64,000 nt of DNA from Carboxydocella sporoproducens DSM 16521. Lineage in GTDB: Bacteria; Bacillota; GCA-003054495; Carboxydocellales; Carboxydocellaceae. The notes under the pieces were generated by a model that saw only the letters and a program-made list of their open reading frames with translations, did not search any database and had not been told where the DNA came from. This document shows, piece after piece, positions 52,476 to 60,837 of the stretch; the first letter of the stretch is position 1; each line of letters opens with the position of its first letter. Location of the stretch: assembly GCF_900167165.1 (NCBI RefSeq), contig NZ_FUXM01000007.1, positions 1 through 64,000 of the forward strand, in the 5' to 3' direction. The translations under genes were made by a program, and so were the position numbers.

Positions 52476-53194
52476 TGAAAAACTATGTTTTTGTTGGCTA
52501 TTATGGCAGTGGTAAAACCGAAATGGCGGTTAATTTCGCTTATGCCAGAAAACAAGCAGAACGACGGGTGGCTCTGGTGGATCTGGATATTGTCAATCTC
52601 TACTTCCGTTCGCGGGAACTGAAGGAAAAACTGGCAGAGGACGGAATTGATGTGATCGTATCAGAAGGCAAGCTGGCTCTGGCTGATTTACCGGCTCTCA
52701 CACCGGCTATTTACGGGGTCCTGAGCCAACCACAACTGCCAGTGATTTGGGATGTAGGCGGTGATGAGGTGGGGGCTACGGCTCTGGGCCGTTTTGCCGC
52801 ACAGATTGAGGCCAGCAGCTATCAGCTGTACCTGGTGGTTAACACCTTCCGTCCCTTTACCAGAAAGCCCGCCGAAATCCTGAAGGTAAAAGAGGAGATT
52901 GAAAGGGCTGCCAGGCTGAAGATTACCCATTTTGTCGCTAATCCCAATTTAGGGGAAGCTACTACAGTCCAGCAGGTCTTTGAAGGTACCCTCCTGGTGG
53001 AGGAGGCGGCGATACAGGCCGGTATACCTCTGGCCTGGGTAGGGGTATTACCAGGGTTACTGCCAGAAGTCAGTGAACTTTTGCCGGGCCGCAATTTCCT
53101 TACCCTGGAACGTTTCATGCTAACACCCTGGCAACGGGACCAGCAGACTTTCAACACTGATCCCCGCACTATGTTTAAGCCCGGTAACAGGTAA
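52475..53194 (+). CDS. P-loop ATPase of the VOR operon
   Basis: This 239-residue protein has Walker A GYYGSGKTE (about 8-16), LVDLDIVNLYFRSREL and VIWDVGGDEVGA, resembling MinD/ParA- or CobB-like ATPases. The function is unknown; it may help mature or regulate the ferredoxin oxidoreductase that follows. Its GTG start shares a base with the preceding stop (TAGTG). vorD begins 18 bases later. Confidence 0.7.
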   Translation: MKNYVFVGYYGSGKTEMAVNFAYARKQAERRVALVDLDIVNLYFRSRELKEKLAEDGIDVIVSEGKLALADLPALTPAIYGVLSQPQLPVIWDVGGDEVGATALGRFAAQIEASSYQLYLVVNTFRPFTRKPAEILKVKEEIERAARLKITHFVANPNLGEATTVQQVFEGTLLVEEAAIQAGIPLAWVGVLPGLLPEVSELLPGRNFLTLERFMLTPWQRDQQTFNTDPRTMFKPGNR

Positions 53195-53212
53195 GTGAGG
53201 AGGTAAGAAGCA

Positions 53213-53434
53213 ATGCCCAGAGTAACATTCAGGGAAGAACGCTGCAAAGGCTGTGAACTGTGTTTGCACGTTTGTCCCCAGCAAATTATCACCCTGGCGG
53301 AGCATTTTAATGCCATGGGCTTTCATCCGGCCACCGTTAAGGAGATGGAAAAGTGCATCGGATGTGCTATGTGTGCCCGCATGTGTCCGGATGTAGTTAT
53401 AGAAGTAGAAAAGGAAAGCAAGGAGGGGGAGTAA
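53213..53434 (+). CDS. vorD: 2-oxoacid:ferredoxin oxidoreductase, delta (ferredoxin) subunit
   Basis: This 73-residue ferredoxin-like subunit has two 4Fe-4S motifs, CKGCELCLHVCP and CIGCAMCARMCP. It receives electrons from the TPP subunit and passes them to free ferredoxin. GAGGAGGTAAG precedes ATG 53213. It is the first of four VOR/KOR-type subunits in the order D-B-A-C. Confidence 0.88.
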   Translation: MPRVTFREERCKGCELCLHVCPQQIITLAEHFNAMGFHPATVKEMEKCIGCAMCARMCPDVVIEVEKESKEGE

Positions 53435-53435
53435 G

Positions 53436-54500
53436 ATGGCCAAACTGCTGATGAAAGGCAACGAAGCGATCGGGGAAGCGGCTGTCCTGGCCGGATGCAA
53501 ATATTTTTTCGGCTATCCCATTACTCCCCAGAGCGAGTTGCCCCACTACATGGTCAAAAGGCTGCCGGAAGTGGGCGGAGTTTTTTTGCAGGCCGAAAGT
53601 GAAGTGGCTGCCATCAACATGGTTTTTGGGGCTGGGGGTGCCGGGGCCAGAGTCATGACTTCATCATCCAGTCCTGGTATCAGTTTGAAACAAGAGGGAA
53701 TTTCCTACTTGATCGGTGCTGAGGTTCCAGCGGTGATTGTCAATATCATGCGGGGCGGACCGGGACTGGGCAATATCCAGCCTTCCCAGGCCGACTATTT
53801 CCAGGCTACCAAAGCGCCTGGCCATGGTGATGGCCGCATGATCGTCCTGGCGCCTTCCTCTGTGCAGGAGATCGTGGATCTGGTTATTCTGGCTTTCGAC
53901 CTGGCTGACCAGTATCGTAACCCGGTGATGGTACTGGGTGATGGAGTGCTGGGCCAGATGATGGAACCGGTAGAAATAGATGATAATTACCAGCCCCGGC
54001 TGCCGGAAAAGCCCTGGGCAGCAACGGGCAAGCGGGGACGCGCCAGCAACAATATCATTAACTCCCTGCATATCGTGGATAAGGACAATGAGGAATTCAA
54101 CCGGCATTTGCAGAAGAAGTATGCGGAAATCGCGGCCAGGGAAGTTCGCTATGAAGAATACTGCACGGATGACGCAGAGATTATCCTGGTAGCCTATGGC
54201 ACCTCAGCCCGGATTTGCAAGGGTGCGGTGGACCTGGTCAGGGAAGAAGGCATCAAGGCTGGACTGATCAGACCGATTACCCTCTGGCCTTTCCCTGCTG
54301 AGATCATCAATCGTCGGGCTGAACAGGCTAAAGCTTTTCTGTCCGTAGAGATGAGTGCCGGCCAGATGGTAGAAGATGTCAAGCTGGCGGTTAACGGGAA
54401 AAAACCGGTATATTTCTACGGTCGAATGGGCGGTATTCTGCCAATGCTGGATGAGATTGTGGCTGGTATTAAGGGGCTGGCGGAAGGAGGGGCTCTCTGA
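53436..54500 (+). CDS. vorB: 2-oxoacid:ferredoxin oxidoreductase, alpha subunit (VorB-type)
   Basis: This 354-residue subunit opens MKGNEAIGEAAVLAGCKYFFGYPITPQSE, with TSSSSPGISLKQEGISYLIGAE, VNIMRGGPGLGN and GRMGGILPM. It matches VorB, annotated as 3-methyl-2-oxobutanoate dehydrogenase, although 2-oxoglutarate specificity cannot be excluded from sequence. The operon context with buk-ptb-bcd favours branched-chain keto acids. Confidence 0.9.
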   Translation: MAKLLMKGNEAIGEAAVLAGCKYFFGYPITPQSELPHYMVKRLPEVGGVFLQAESEVAAINMVFGAGGAGARVMTSSSSPGISLKQEGISYLIGAEVPAVIVNIMRGGPGLGNIQPSQADYFQATKAPGHGDGRMIVLAPSSVQEIVDLVILAFDLADQYRNPVMVLGDGVLGQMMEPVEIDDNYQPRLPEKPWAATGKRGRASNNIINSLHIVDKDNEEFNRHLQKKYAEIAAREVRYEEYCTDDAEIILVAYGTSARICKGAVDLVREEGIKAGLIRPITLWPFPAEIINRRAEQAKAFLSVEMSAGQMVEDVKLAVNGKKPVYFYGRMGGILPMLDEIVAGIKGLAEGGAL

Positions 54501-55255
54501 TGGCAGAAATGAAAAAAGTTTTTACCAGAACCAGGGGGTTAACGGAAAAGCCCTTCCATTATTGCCCTGGCTGTACCCATGGGGTTATTCACCGTCTGGT
54601 GGCGGAAGTGCTGGAAGAGATGAATTTGCTGGACCGGGCTATTGGTGTGGCCCCGGTAGGTTGTTCTGTTTTTGCCTATGAGTACTTTAACTGTGATATG
54701 TTTCAGGCTGCCCACGGCCGGGCTCCTGCTGTGGCTACTGGCATCAAACGGGTTCATCCTGATGCAGCGGTGTTTACCTATCAAGGGGATGGCGACCTGG
54801 CTGCGATTGGAACCGGGGAAATCGTTCATGCTGCTGCCCGTGGGGAAAAGATTACTGTAATTTTCGTTAATAATGCAATCTATGGCATGACTGGAGGCCA
54901 AATGGCCCCCACTACTCTACCGGGTATGGAGACTACCACCTCACCTTTTGGTCGTAACACTGAAACCCAGGGATTCCCGGTCCGGGTAGCGGAAATGCTT
55001 TCAACCTTAGATGGCGCAGCCTATATTGCCCGGACAACAGTCATCAATCCCAGATATATTATGCAGGCTAAAAAAGCTATTCGCAAAGCCTTTGAAACCC
55101 AGATGGCCGGGAAAGGCTTTACACTGGTAGAAGTGCTGTCCACCTGTCCTACCAACTGGGGTATGACTCCCATTGAAGCAACCAAATGGTTGGAAGAAAA
55201 GATGATTCCCTATTATCCCTTGGGGGAATTTAAAACCCCGGCGGAGGTGAAATAG
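54500..55255 (+). CDS. vorA: 2-oxoacid:ferredoxin oxidoreductase, TPP-binding beta subunit
   Basis: This 251-residue subunit has CPGCTHGVIHRLVAEVLEEM, the TPP motif YQGDGDLAAIGTGEIVHAAARGEKITVIFVNN and GMTGGQMAPTT. It decarboxylates the keto acid and forms acyl-CoA. The TGATG stop/start couples it to the alpha subunit. Confidence 0.9.
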   Translation: MAEMKKVFTRTRGLTEKPFHYCPGCTHGVIHRLVAEVLEEMNLLDRAIGVAPVGCSVFAYEYFNCDMFQAAHGRAPAVATGIKRVHPDAAVFTYQGDGDLAAIGTGEIVHAAARGEKITVIFVNNAIYGMTGGQMAPTTLPGMETTTSPFGRNTETQGFPVRVAEMLSTLDGAAYIARTTVINPRYIMQAKKAIRKAFETQMAGKGFTLVEVLSTCPTNWGMTPIEATKWLEEKMIPYYPLGEFKTPAEVK

Positions 55256-55256
55256 G

Positions 55257-55817
55257 ATGTTACATGAAATTATCATGGCCGGCTTCGGGGGCCAGGGAAT
55301 TATGTCCATGGGCCAGCTTCTGACCTATGCCGGGATGTTTGAAGGTAAACATGTGGCCTGGATTCCTTCCTACGGTCCGGAAATGCGGGGAGGAACAGCC
55401 AACTGCGGTGTGACTGTCAGTGACCGTCCCATCAGTTCGCCGGTAGTTTTTAACCCTACCGCTGCCATTATCATGAATATCCCCTCCCTGGATAAGTTTG
55501 AACCAGCGGTCAAGCCAGGTGGGTTGATTCTGGTCAACAGCTCCCTTGTGGACCGCCAGGTAAAACGAACTGATATTAAAGCTTTCTATATTCCTGCCAA
55601 TGAAATCGCTGAAGAGCTGGGCAATCCCCGGGTAGCAGGTATGGTCATTCTGGGTGCGCTGGTGGCATTAACCAGTATGGTCAGTTTCAAGTCCCTGGAA
55701 GAGGCCCTGAAAAAGGTGCTGCCCGAGTACCGGCACAAGTTAATTCCGCTTAACATGCAGGCTTTGGAGCGCGGGGCCACTTATGTGAGCCAGCAGCTGC
55801 AAACCGCTGTTAGTTAA
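55257..55817 (+). CDS. vorC: 2-oxoacid:ferredoxin oxidoreductase, gamma subunit
   Basis: This 186-residue subunit has MAGFGGQGIMSMGQLLTYAG and the family stretch PSYGPEMRGGTANC. It completes the oxidoreductase. It begins one base after the beta subunit stop and ends before a short terminator. Confidence 0.9.
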   Translation: MLHEIIMAGFGGQGIMSMGQLLTYAGMFEGKHVAWIPSYGPEMRGGTANCGVTVSDRPISSPVVFNPTAAIIMNIPSLDKFEPAVKPGGLILVNSSLVDRQVKRTDIKAFYIPANEIAEELGNPRVAGMVILGALVALTSMVSFKSLEEALKKVLPEYRHKLIPLNMQALERGATYVSQQLQTAVS

Positions 55818-55837
55818 ATCTTTTCAATTTTAATTTA

Positions 55838-55856
55838 GGCCTGCTGGGCCTTTTTT
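55838..55856 (+). terminator. Weak intrinsic terminator after the VOR operon
   Basis: AGGCC and GGCCT form a short stem followed by TTTTTT. It is weaker than other terminators in the window. Confidence 0.5.
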
Positions 55857-55942
55857 CTTTTCTTCCCGCTTATGATAAAATAGATAAAAAAGCCGGAGGC
55901 ACTACTATGGCAACTATTATTGGAAAGGACGGAGGTAGTTTC

Positions 55943-57064
55943 ATGGTAAATACTTCACGCTTGGTACACGAATTTTTGACAATGGTGCAAATCGATTCCC
56001 CTTCCCGCCAGGAACGGGCCATGGCGGATTGGTATAAAGCTCGCCTGATTGAACTGGGCTTAACAGTGGAAGAAGATGAGGCAGGTAAAGCTATTAATGG
56101 CACTGCCGGTAACTTGATTGCCCGGCTTCCCGGGGATGGGCAGGGCATGCCCATTTTTTTCAGCGCCCACCTGGATACAGTGGAACCAGGCCGGGGTATC
56201 AGGCCTTTAATCGAAGGAGATATCATCCGAAGTGCGGGTGATACCATCCTGGGTGGGGATGACAAAGCTGGACTGGCGGTCATTCTGGAAGCCATCCGTA
56301 TAATCAAGGAAAACAACCTGCCCCATGGGGAGATTGAACTGGTAATCACAGTAGCAGAAGAATGTGGCTTGCTGGGGGCCAAACAGTTGCATCGCCAGCA
56401 ATTGCAGAGTATAGCTGGGTTTGTTCTCGATGCTGGTGGACCGGTGGGCTCCATTGTGGTCAGGGGGCCGGCCCAAACCAAAATTGAGGCTACTATTCGC
56501 GGTAAGGCCGCCCATGCCGGGGTGGAGCCGGAAAAAGGTATCAGTGCCATTCAAGTGGCAGCCCGGGCCATTGACCGCATGCCCCTGGGCCGCATTGATG
56601 CCGAGACCACAGCCAATATTGGGGTAATCGAAGGGGGTAAGGCTACCAATATCATCCCCGATATGGTTAACCTGAAAGGGGAAGCCCGTTCTCTGGATCC
56701 GCGTAAACTGCATGCCCAGACCAAGCAAATGACCACCATTCTGGAACAGACAGCCCAGGAGTTTGGCGCCTATGTACAGCTGACTGTAGAAGATCTCTAT
56801 CCTGAGATAAACCTGAAACCAGAGGAACCGGTGGTTCAGATTGCCCGCCAGGCTATCCAGGCCTGTGGTCTCACCCCCAGTCTGGACAGTACCGGGGGTG
56901 GCAGTGATGCCAATATCTTCATTGGACTGGGCTTGCCGACGGCCAACCTGGGGATTGGCATGCAAAATGTCCATTCAGTAGAAGAAAAAATGGCTATCAG
57001 CGATCTGGTTAAACTGACGGAGGTAGTACTGGCTATCGTTAAAACTGCCCATGACTGGAGGTAG
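55943..57064 (+). CDS. M20-family peptidase T-like metallohydrolase
   Basis: This 373-residue zinc peptidase begins MVNTSRLVHEFLTMVQIDSPS and carries SAHLDTVEPG, GGDDKAG, AEECGLLGAK, LDAGGPVG and QNVHSVEE, the expected metal ligands. It probably acts on small peptides. Two in-frame starts have good sites: ATG 55907 (GGAGG upstream) and ATG 55943 (GGAGGTAG upstream); the second fits the family N-terminus. The next gene begins 5 bases after its stop. Confidence 0.85.
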   Translation: MVNTSRLVHEFLTMVQIDSPSRQERAMADWYKARLIELGLTVEEDEAGKAINGTAGNLIARLPGDGQGMPIFFSAHLDTVEPGRGIRPLIEGDIIRSAGDTILGGDDKAGLAVILEAIRIIKENNLPHGEIELVITVAEECGLLGAKQLHRQQLQSIAGFVLDAGGPVGSIVVRGPAQTKIEATIRGKAAHAGVEPEKGISAIQVAARAIDRMPLGRIDAETTANIGVIEGGKATNIIPDMVNLKGEARSLDPRKLHAQTKQMTTILEQTAQEFGAYVQLTVEDLYPEINLKPEEPVVQIARQAIQACGLTPSLDSTGGGSDANIFIGLGLPTANLGIGMQNVHSVEEKMAISDLVKLTEVVLAIVKTAHDWR

Positions 57065-57069
57065 AGGGC

Positions 57070-58152
57070 GTGATTGCCAGAAAAGAAGGGATAGTCCTGA
57101 CGGTAAAGCGGGATTTAGGAGATTATCAGGAACTGGAAGTGGAAATGGGAGGGGAGAAAGCCCGGGCGGTCAATTATCCCCCCTTGACCGGGCCCTGTCA
57201 ACCAGGGGACCGGGTTTTGCTCAACACCACTGCAGTAGAGCTGGGCCTGGGCACGGGAGGTTTTCACTATGTCATGGCCAATTTCTCCCGCCCCCGGGAA
57301 GAACTGCAGGGCCAGGGTCATATCATGAAACTGCGCTATACCCCTATGCAGTTAAAGGTGCTGGCTGCGGAAGAGGAGGCCAGCCCCTGGCATCAAGAAT
57401 TGAAAAACTTTACCGGTCTAAAAAAGACGCCGGTGGTTTGTGCCACCCTGCATAGCCAGTTGCCGGCAGTATGTGTAGGTATTCAGCGGGAATGCTGTCA
57501 TCGGTTGCGGGTGGTATATGTAATGACTGATGGGGCAGCTCTGCCCCTTGCCTTTTCCCGGCTGGTTCGGGAACTGAAGGAAAAGGGGCTAATTTCTGCT
57601 ACTGTTACCTGCGGCCACGCATTTGGCGGAGACCTGGAAGCAGTTAACCTTTATTCTGCGCTGGCAGTTGCTAAAGTTGCTGCCCGGGCGGATGTAATTG
57701 TCATCGCCATGGGGCCAGGAATTGTGGGCACTGGTAGCAAGTGGGGATATACCGGGGTGGAGCAGGGACAGGCTATCAATGCCGTCCATACCATGGGGGG
57801 CAAGGCTATCGCCGTTCCCCGCCTCAGTTTTGCCGACCCTCGTCCCAGGCATCAGGGGGTAAGCCATCACACCCTGACTGCCCTGGCCGAAGTGGCCCTG
57901 GCCCCCTGTCAGCTGGCATTACCCCGGCTGGAGCCAGCCAAAGCCCACCTGGTCAGGCGCCAGCTAACCGGGGCAGGGATTCTGACCAAACATCGATTGT
58001 ATGAACTGGAGGCTGATGACCTGGTAAAGGCCATGGTAGAGGAATATCAGCTACAAGTTACTACCATGGGCCGCTCGCCGGCGGAAGACAGGGAATTTTT
58101 CGCCGCCGCAGCGGCTGCCGGGCGGCTGGCTGCCCGGCAGATTGTCTGGTAA
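57070..58152 (+). CDS. DUF3866 family protein
   Basis: This 360-residue cytoplasmic protein has the DUF3866 marks: VNYPPLTGPCQPGDRVLLNTTAVELGLGTGG, MKLRYTPMQLKVL, GPGIVGTGSKWGYTGVEQGQAINAV and RLSFADPRPRHQGVSHH. The function is unknown. The start is GTG 57070. Downstream lies an EndoQ-like gene; this linkage is common in Clostridia. Confidence 0.82.
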   Translation: MIARKEGIVLTVKRDLGDYQELEVEMGGEKARAVNYPPLTGPCQPGDRVLLNTTAVELGLGTGGFHYVMANFSRPREELQGQGHIMKLRYTPMQLKVLAAEEEASPWHQELKNFTGLKKTPVVCATLHSQLPAVCVGIQRECCHRLRVVYVMTDGAALPLAFSRLVRELKEKGLISATVTCGHAFGGDLEAVNLYSALAVAKVAARADVIVIAMGPGIVGTGSKWGYTGVEQGQAINAVHTMGGKAIAVPRLSFADPRPRHQGVSHHTLTALAEVALAPCQLALPRLEPAKAHLVRRQLTGAGILTKHRLYELEADDLVKAMVEEYQLQVTTMGRSPAEDREFFAAAAAAGRLAARQIVW

Positions 58153-58173
58153 TTTGGAGACGGGAGGAAAAGG

Positions 58174-59343
58174 ATGCGCAGTTTTTATGCTGATTTGCAT
58201 ATACATTTAGGGGCTACCACAGCCGGGCGGCCGGTAAAAATCACCGCTTCCCGGCGGCTTACCCTGCCGGCAGTGCTGGCAGAAGCAGCTTACCGCAAGG
58301 GGCTGGATATTGTGGGAATTATCGATGCCCAGGCCCCTGGAGTACTGGCTGATTTGAAGGAAATGATAGCAGCAGGGGATTTGCAGCCACTGCCAGAAGG
58401 AGGGCTGCTGTACCGTCAGCGGACTTTGCTGGTTCCGGGGGCGGAGGTGGAGAGCAGGGAAGGGGCCCATTTCCTGGCCTATTTTCCCGGACTGGAAGAA
58501 ATGGAGCAGTTTAGTACCTGGTTGGCCGGTTTTATGCGCAATTTGCACCTTTCCAGTCAGCGGGCCCACCTCAGTTTGAGCCAGATTTTGCAGCAAACCC
58601 TGGAACTGGGAGGTTTGCTGGCACCGGCTCATGCTTTTACCCCGCATAAGGGGCTATACGGCTGTGCTTGTGCCAGTCTCGGGGAACTGCTCACTCCGGC
58701 GGAACAGCAAGAAATCCGGGTGCTGGAACTGGGCTTGAGCGCTGATACTGCCATGGCGGAGCGGCTGGCCGAACTGGCACGGGTAGCTTTTTTGAGCAAT
58801 TCTGATGCGCACTCCCTGGAGAAAATCGGGCGGGAATATAATGAACTGTTGCTGGCAGAGCTCAACTGGAGGGAAATGCTGAAAGCCTTCTACCATCAGG
58901 ATGGCAGGAGAATCATAGCCAACTGGGGGCTCGATCCGCGGCTGGGCAAATATCACCGCAGTGCCTGTGCAGATTGTGGCTGGACTGCCGGAGAGGAGAA
59001 GCCGCCGGTGACATTTTGCCCTGCCTGTGGCAGCAAGCAACTGATTACCGGGGTGCTGGACCGGCTGGTGGCGATTACCACCGAGCCGGCGGTCGGGGGT
59101 AAGCATCCTCCCTATTACTATCAAGTGCCCTTGCAATTTCTGCCTGGTATCGGTAAGAAAACCCTGGAACGTTTGTTGAGCCAATTTGGGACGGAAATGG
59201 CTATTTTACATCAGGTGCCAGCAGAAGATCTCATTCGGACTGCCGGGGAGAAAATAGCCGCTCTGATTCTGGCCTGTCGCCAGGGCCAGGTGAAAATTCA
59301 GGCCGGAGGAGGCGGTACTTATGGGCGAATCCTGCAAGGTTAG
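58174..59343 (+). CDS. Endonuclease Q (EndoQ/YqxK)-like PHP-domain protein
   Basis: This 389-residue protein has an N-terminal PHP metal-binding domain (YADLHIHLG, VPGAEVESREGAHFLAYF, LAPAHAF, SNSDAHS), a C4 zinc motif (CADCGWT then CPACGSKQ) and a C-terminal helix-hairpin-helix region (LPGIGKKTLERLL). Characterised EndoQ cuts DNA at deaminated bases. GACGGGAGGA precedes the start. Confidence 0.85.
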   Translation: MRSFYADLHIHLGATTAGRPVKITASRRLTLPAVLAEAAYRKGLDIVGIIDAQAPGVLADLKEMIAAGDLQPLPEGGLLYRQRTLLVPGAEVESREGAHFLAYFPGLEEMEQFSTWLAGFMRNLHLSSQRAHLSLSQILQQTLELGGLLAPAHAFTPHKGLYGCACASLGELLTPAEQQEIRVLELGLSADTAMAERLAELARVAFLSNSDAHSLEKIGREYNELLLAELNWREMLKAFYHQDGRRIIANWGLDPRLGKYHRSACADCGWTAGEEKPPVTFCPACGSKQLITGVLDRLVAITTEPAVGGKHPPYYYQVPLQFLPGIGKKTLERLLSQFGTEMAILHQVPAEDLIRTAGEKIAALILACRQGQVKIQAGGGGTYGRILQG

Positions 59344-60007
59344 TCACCCTGTCCCACTGGTAACGGTCACTGTTAATGCTTCCGGGGCTGCGGCTGCTGC
59401 CCGCCAGGGGCTGGTGGTAGTAATAGTGGATGTAATTGATATGTCCACCACTGCGGAAGGCCTGCTGGAGGCAGGGGCGGCAGCTGTGATCGGGGCCAGT
59501 CCCGATCAAACCAGGGCCCCGGTGGCTGTTCAGCCTCGACAGCGGGGAATGGAGGCGGGCCAAAAGGCCCGGGAGCTGGGGACGGGAGTGATTCTGGTCA
59601 GTGAACCCAGGTATGGCCAGGAAGAGGAACGGAGGGCGCGCTGCCAGAAGGCTCTGGCCGGGCTGGCGGAAACGGGATTAACACCCGAGCTGGTCCTGCC
59701 CAACCTGGGGGCGGAAACGGCGAAAATGGCGGATTTTGCAGGAAAGGTTATTCTACTGGTCAGTGATACCGGCGGGGTTGCCTATGATGCTGCTGTCACA
59801 GCAGGAGCTCCAGCGGTGCTAACGGCTACCATTGCCCGCACCATCGGGCGCCGGGGGACAGAGCCAGCCCGGCTGGGGGCGGAGCGGGCCAGACTAAAGG
59901 CCCGGGAACTGGGCACCGGGGTGGCGGTAGTGGCGGCCAGTGGCAATTCCCTGGAAGACGTGCTGGCTGCCGAGTATATTGGGCGTCTGTTGCTGGAAAG
60001 TCCTTGA
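59321..60007 (+). CDS. ComB-like (2-phosphosulfolactate phosphatase-type) protein
   Basis: This 228-residue protein has a Rossmann-like Ala/Gly-rich fold with VVVIVDVIDMSTTAEGLLEAGAA, which recalls the start of ComB phosphatases, but the rest is too divergent to assign activity. GGAGGAGG lies eight bases before ATG 59321. It overlaps the EndoQ-like gene by 23 bases, so the two are translationally coupled and may be functionally linked. Confidence 0.5.
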   Translation: MGESCKVSHPVPLVTVTVNASGAAAAARQGLVVVIVDVIDMSTTAEGLLEAGAAAVIGASPDQTRAPVAVQPRQRGMEAGQKARELGTGVILVSEPRYGQEEERRARCQKALAGLAETGLTPELVLPNLGAETAKMADFAGKVILLVSDTGGVAYDAAVTAGAPAVLTATIARTIGRRGTEPARLGAERARLKARELGTGVAVVAASGNSLEDVLAAEYIGRLLLESP

Positions 60008-60024
60008 TTTTTCATCCTGACCTG

Positions 60025-60054
60025 GGATATTTTCCTCTCTTGTCCCATAAATAT
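60025..60054 (+). promoter_or_regulatory. SigE-type promoter of spoIIM
   Basis: GGATATT (60025-60031), a 14-base spacer and CATAAATAT (60046-60054) repeat the geometry and the exact -10 of the yqfC promoter. Bacillus spoIIM is SigE-dependent. Confidence 0.7.
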
Positions 60055-60067
60055 AGGACAGGGAGGA
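60033..60067 (+). promoter_or_regulatory. Hairpin sequestering the spoIIM ribosome binding site in read-through RNA
   Basis: TCCTCTCTTGTCC (60033-60045) pairs with GGACAGGGAGGA (60056-60067): 12 pairs, one bulged T, two-sided loop of 10. The 3' arm is the spoIIM RBS. An outer helix can add TTTTCATCCT (60009-60018) with AGGATGAAAA (60067-60076), covering the start codon. The 5' arm is the SigE promoter spacer and so is absent from SigE-initiated RNA. Confidence 0.6.
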
Positions 60068-60075
60068 GGATGAAA

Positions 60076-60705
60076 ATGCGGAGACTGAAGAAGATATTGA
60101 GCCAGTATTTGCGGGAGCGCTGGATGAGTTATCTCTGGGTGCTCCTCCTTTATTTCAGCGGCTATATTCTGGGGGCCCTGGGGCCAGGGGCTCTTGATGC
60201 TGGTCAGAAACAGCAGCTGACCCTGCTGGTGGACCATTTCTGGCAAAACCTGTCCAGTCTGGATGTGGATCGGGGCAGGTATTTCTGGTCCCTGGTCCTG
60301 GAACAGGGACGCAGCCTGTTTTTGCTTTTTCTGGGTGGCCTGTTTGTCCTGACCCTGCCGTTAGTCTGGGTTGTGGTCTTCTTGCGGGGGTTTGCCCTGG
60401 GTTTTACAGCAGCCTTCCTGACTGCGGAAAAAGCTGCTGCCGGGGCAGTTCTGGCCCTGGTTGCCCTTTTACCGCAAAATCTCTTCTTCCTGCCTATGTA
60501 CTGGGCCGCTGCGGTCAGTTCCCAGCGTTTTGCACTGTACTGGCTTAAAAGCAGACTGGGGCGACGGCAGGGGGATGGCAGGGATGTGCTGCTGGCCTAT
60601 TTTCTGGTTTTTCTGCTTTATGGCGGGTTATTATTTCTGGGGGCATTAACAGAAACTTACTTTACCCCGGTGTTGATGAAACAGATCTGGCGGTTGTTGA
60701 ATTAA
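60076..60705 (+). CDS. spoIIM: Stage II sporulation protein M
   Basis: This 209-residue integral membrane protein has about five hydrophobic segments and belongs to SpoIIM, part of the SpoIIDMP engulfment machine in the mother cell. The start is ATG 60076, six bases after GGGAGGAGG; ATG 60070 is too close to it. As in Bacillus it lies upstream of deoB, although xerD is missing between them. Confidence 0.92.
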   Translation: MRRLKKILSQYLRERWMSYLWVLLLYFSGYILGALGPGALDAGQKQQLTLLVDHFWQNLSSLDVDRGRYFWSLVLEQGRSLFLLFLGGLFVLTLPLVWVVVFLRGFALGFTAAFLTAEKAAAGAVLALVALLPQNLFFLPMYWAAAVSSQRFALYWLKSRLGRRQGDGRDVLLAYFLVFLLYGGLLFLGALTETYFTPVLMKQIWRLLN

Positions 60706-60723
60706 GAAAAATATTTTTTGATA

Positions 60724-60755
60724 AATCCTGCTGACCAGGCAGGATTTTCTTTTTC
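60724..60755 (+). terminator. Intrinsic terminator of spoIIM
   Basis: AATCCTGC (60724-60731) pairs with GCAGGATT (60739-60746), followed by TTCTTTTTC. Confidence 0.85.
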
Positions 60756-60782
60756 GGTGTGGAATAGAATAATTACTAAAAG

Positions 60783-60789
60783 GTCAGAC
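60783..60789. promoter_or_regulatory. GTCAGAC site upstream of deoB
   Basis: The heptamer lies 48 bases before the deoB start in the context AAAAGGTCAGAC, matching AAAAGTCAGAC before deoC (20763-20769). Confidence 0.35.
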
Positions 60790-60837
60790 GACTAACATTA
60801 TTGGTGGAGAAACGTTTGCACAGAGGAGGAAGCTAAA

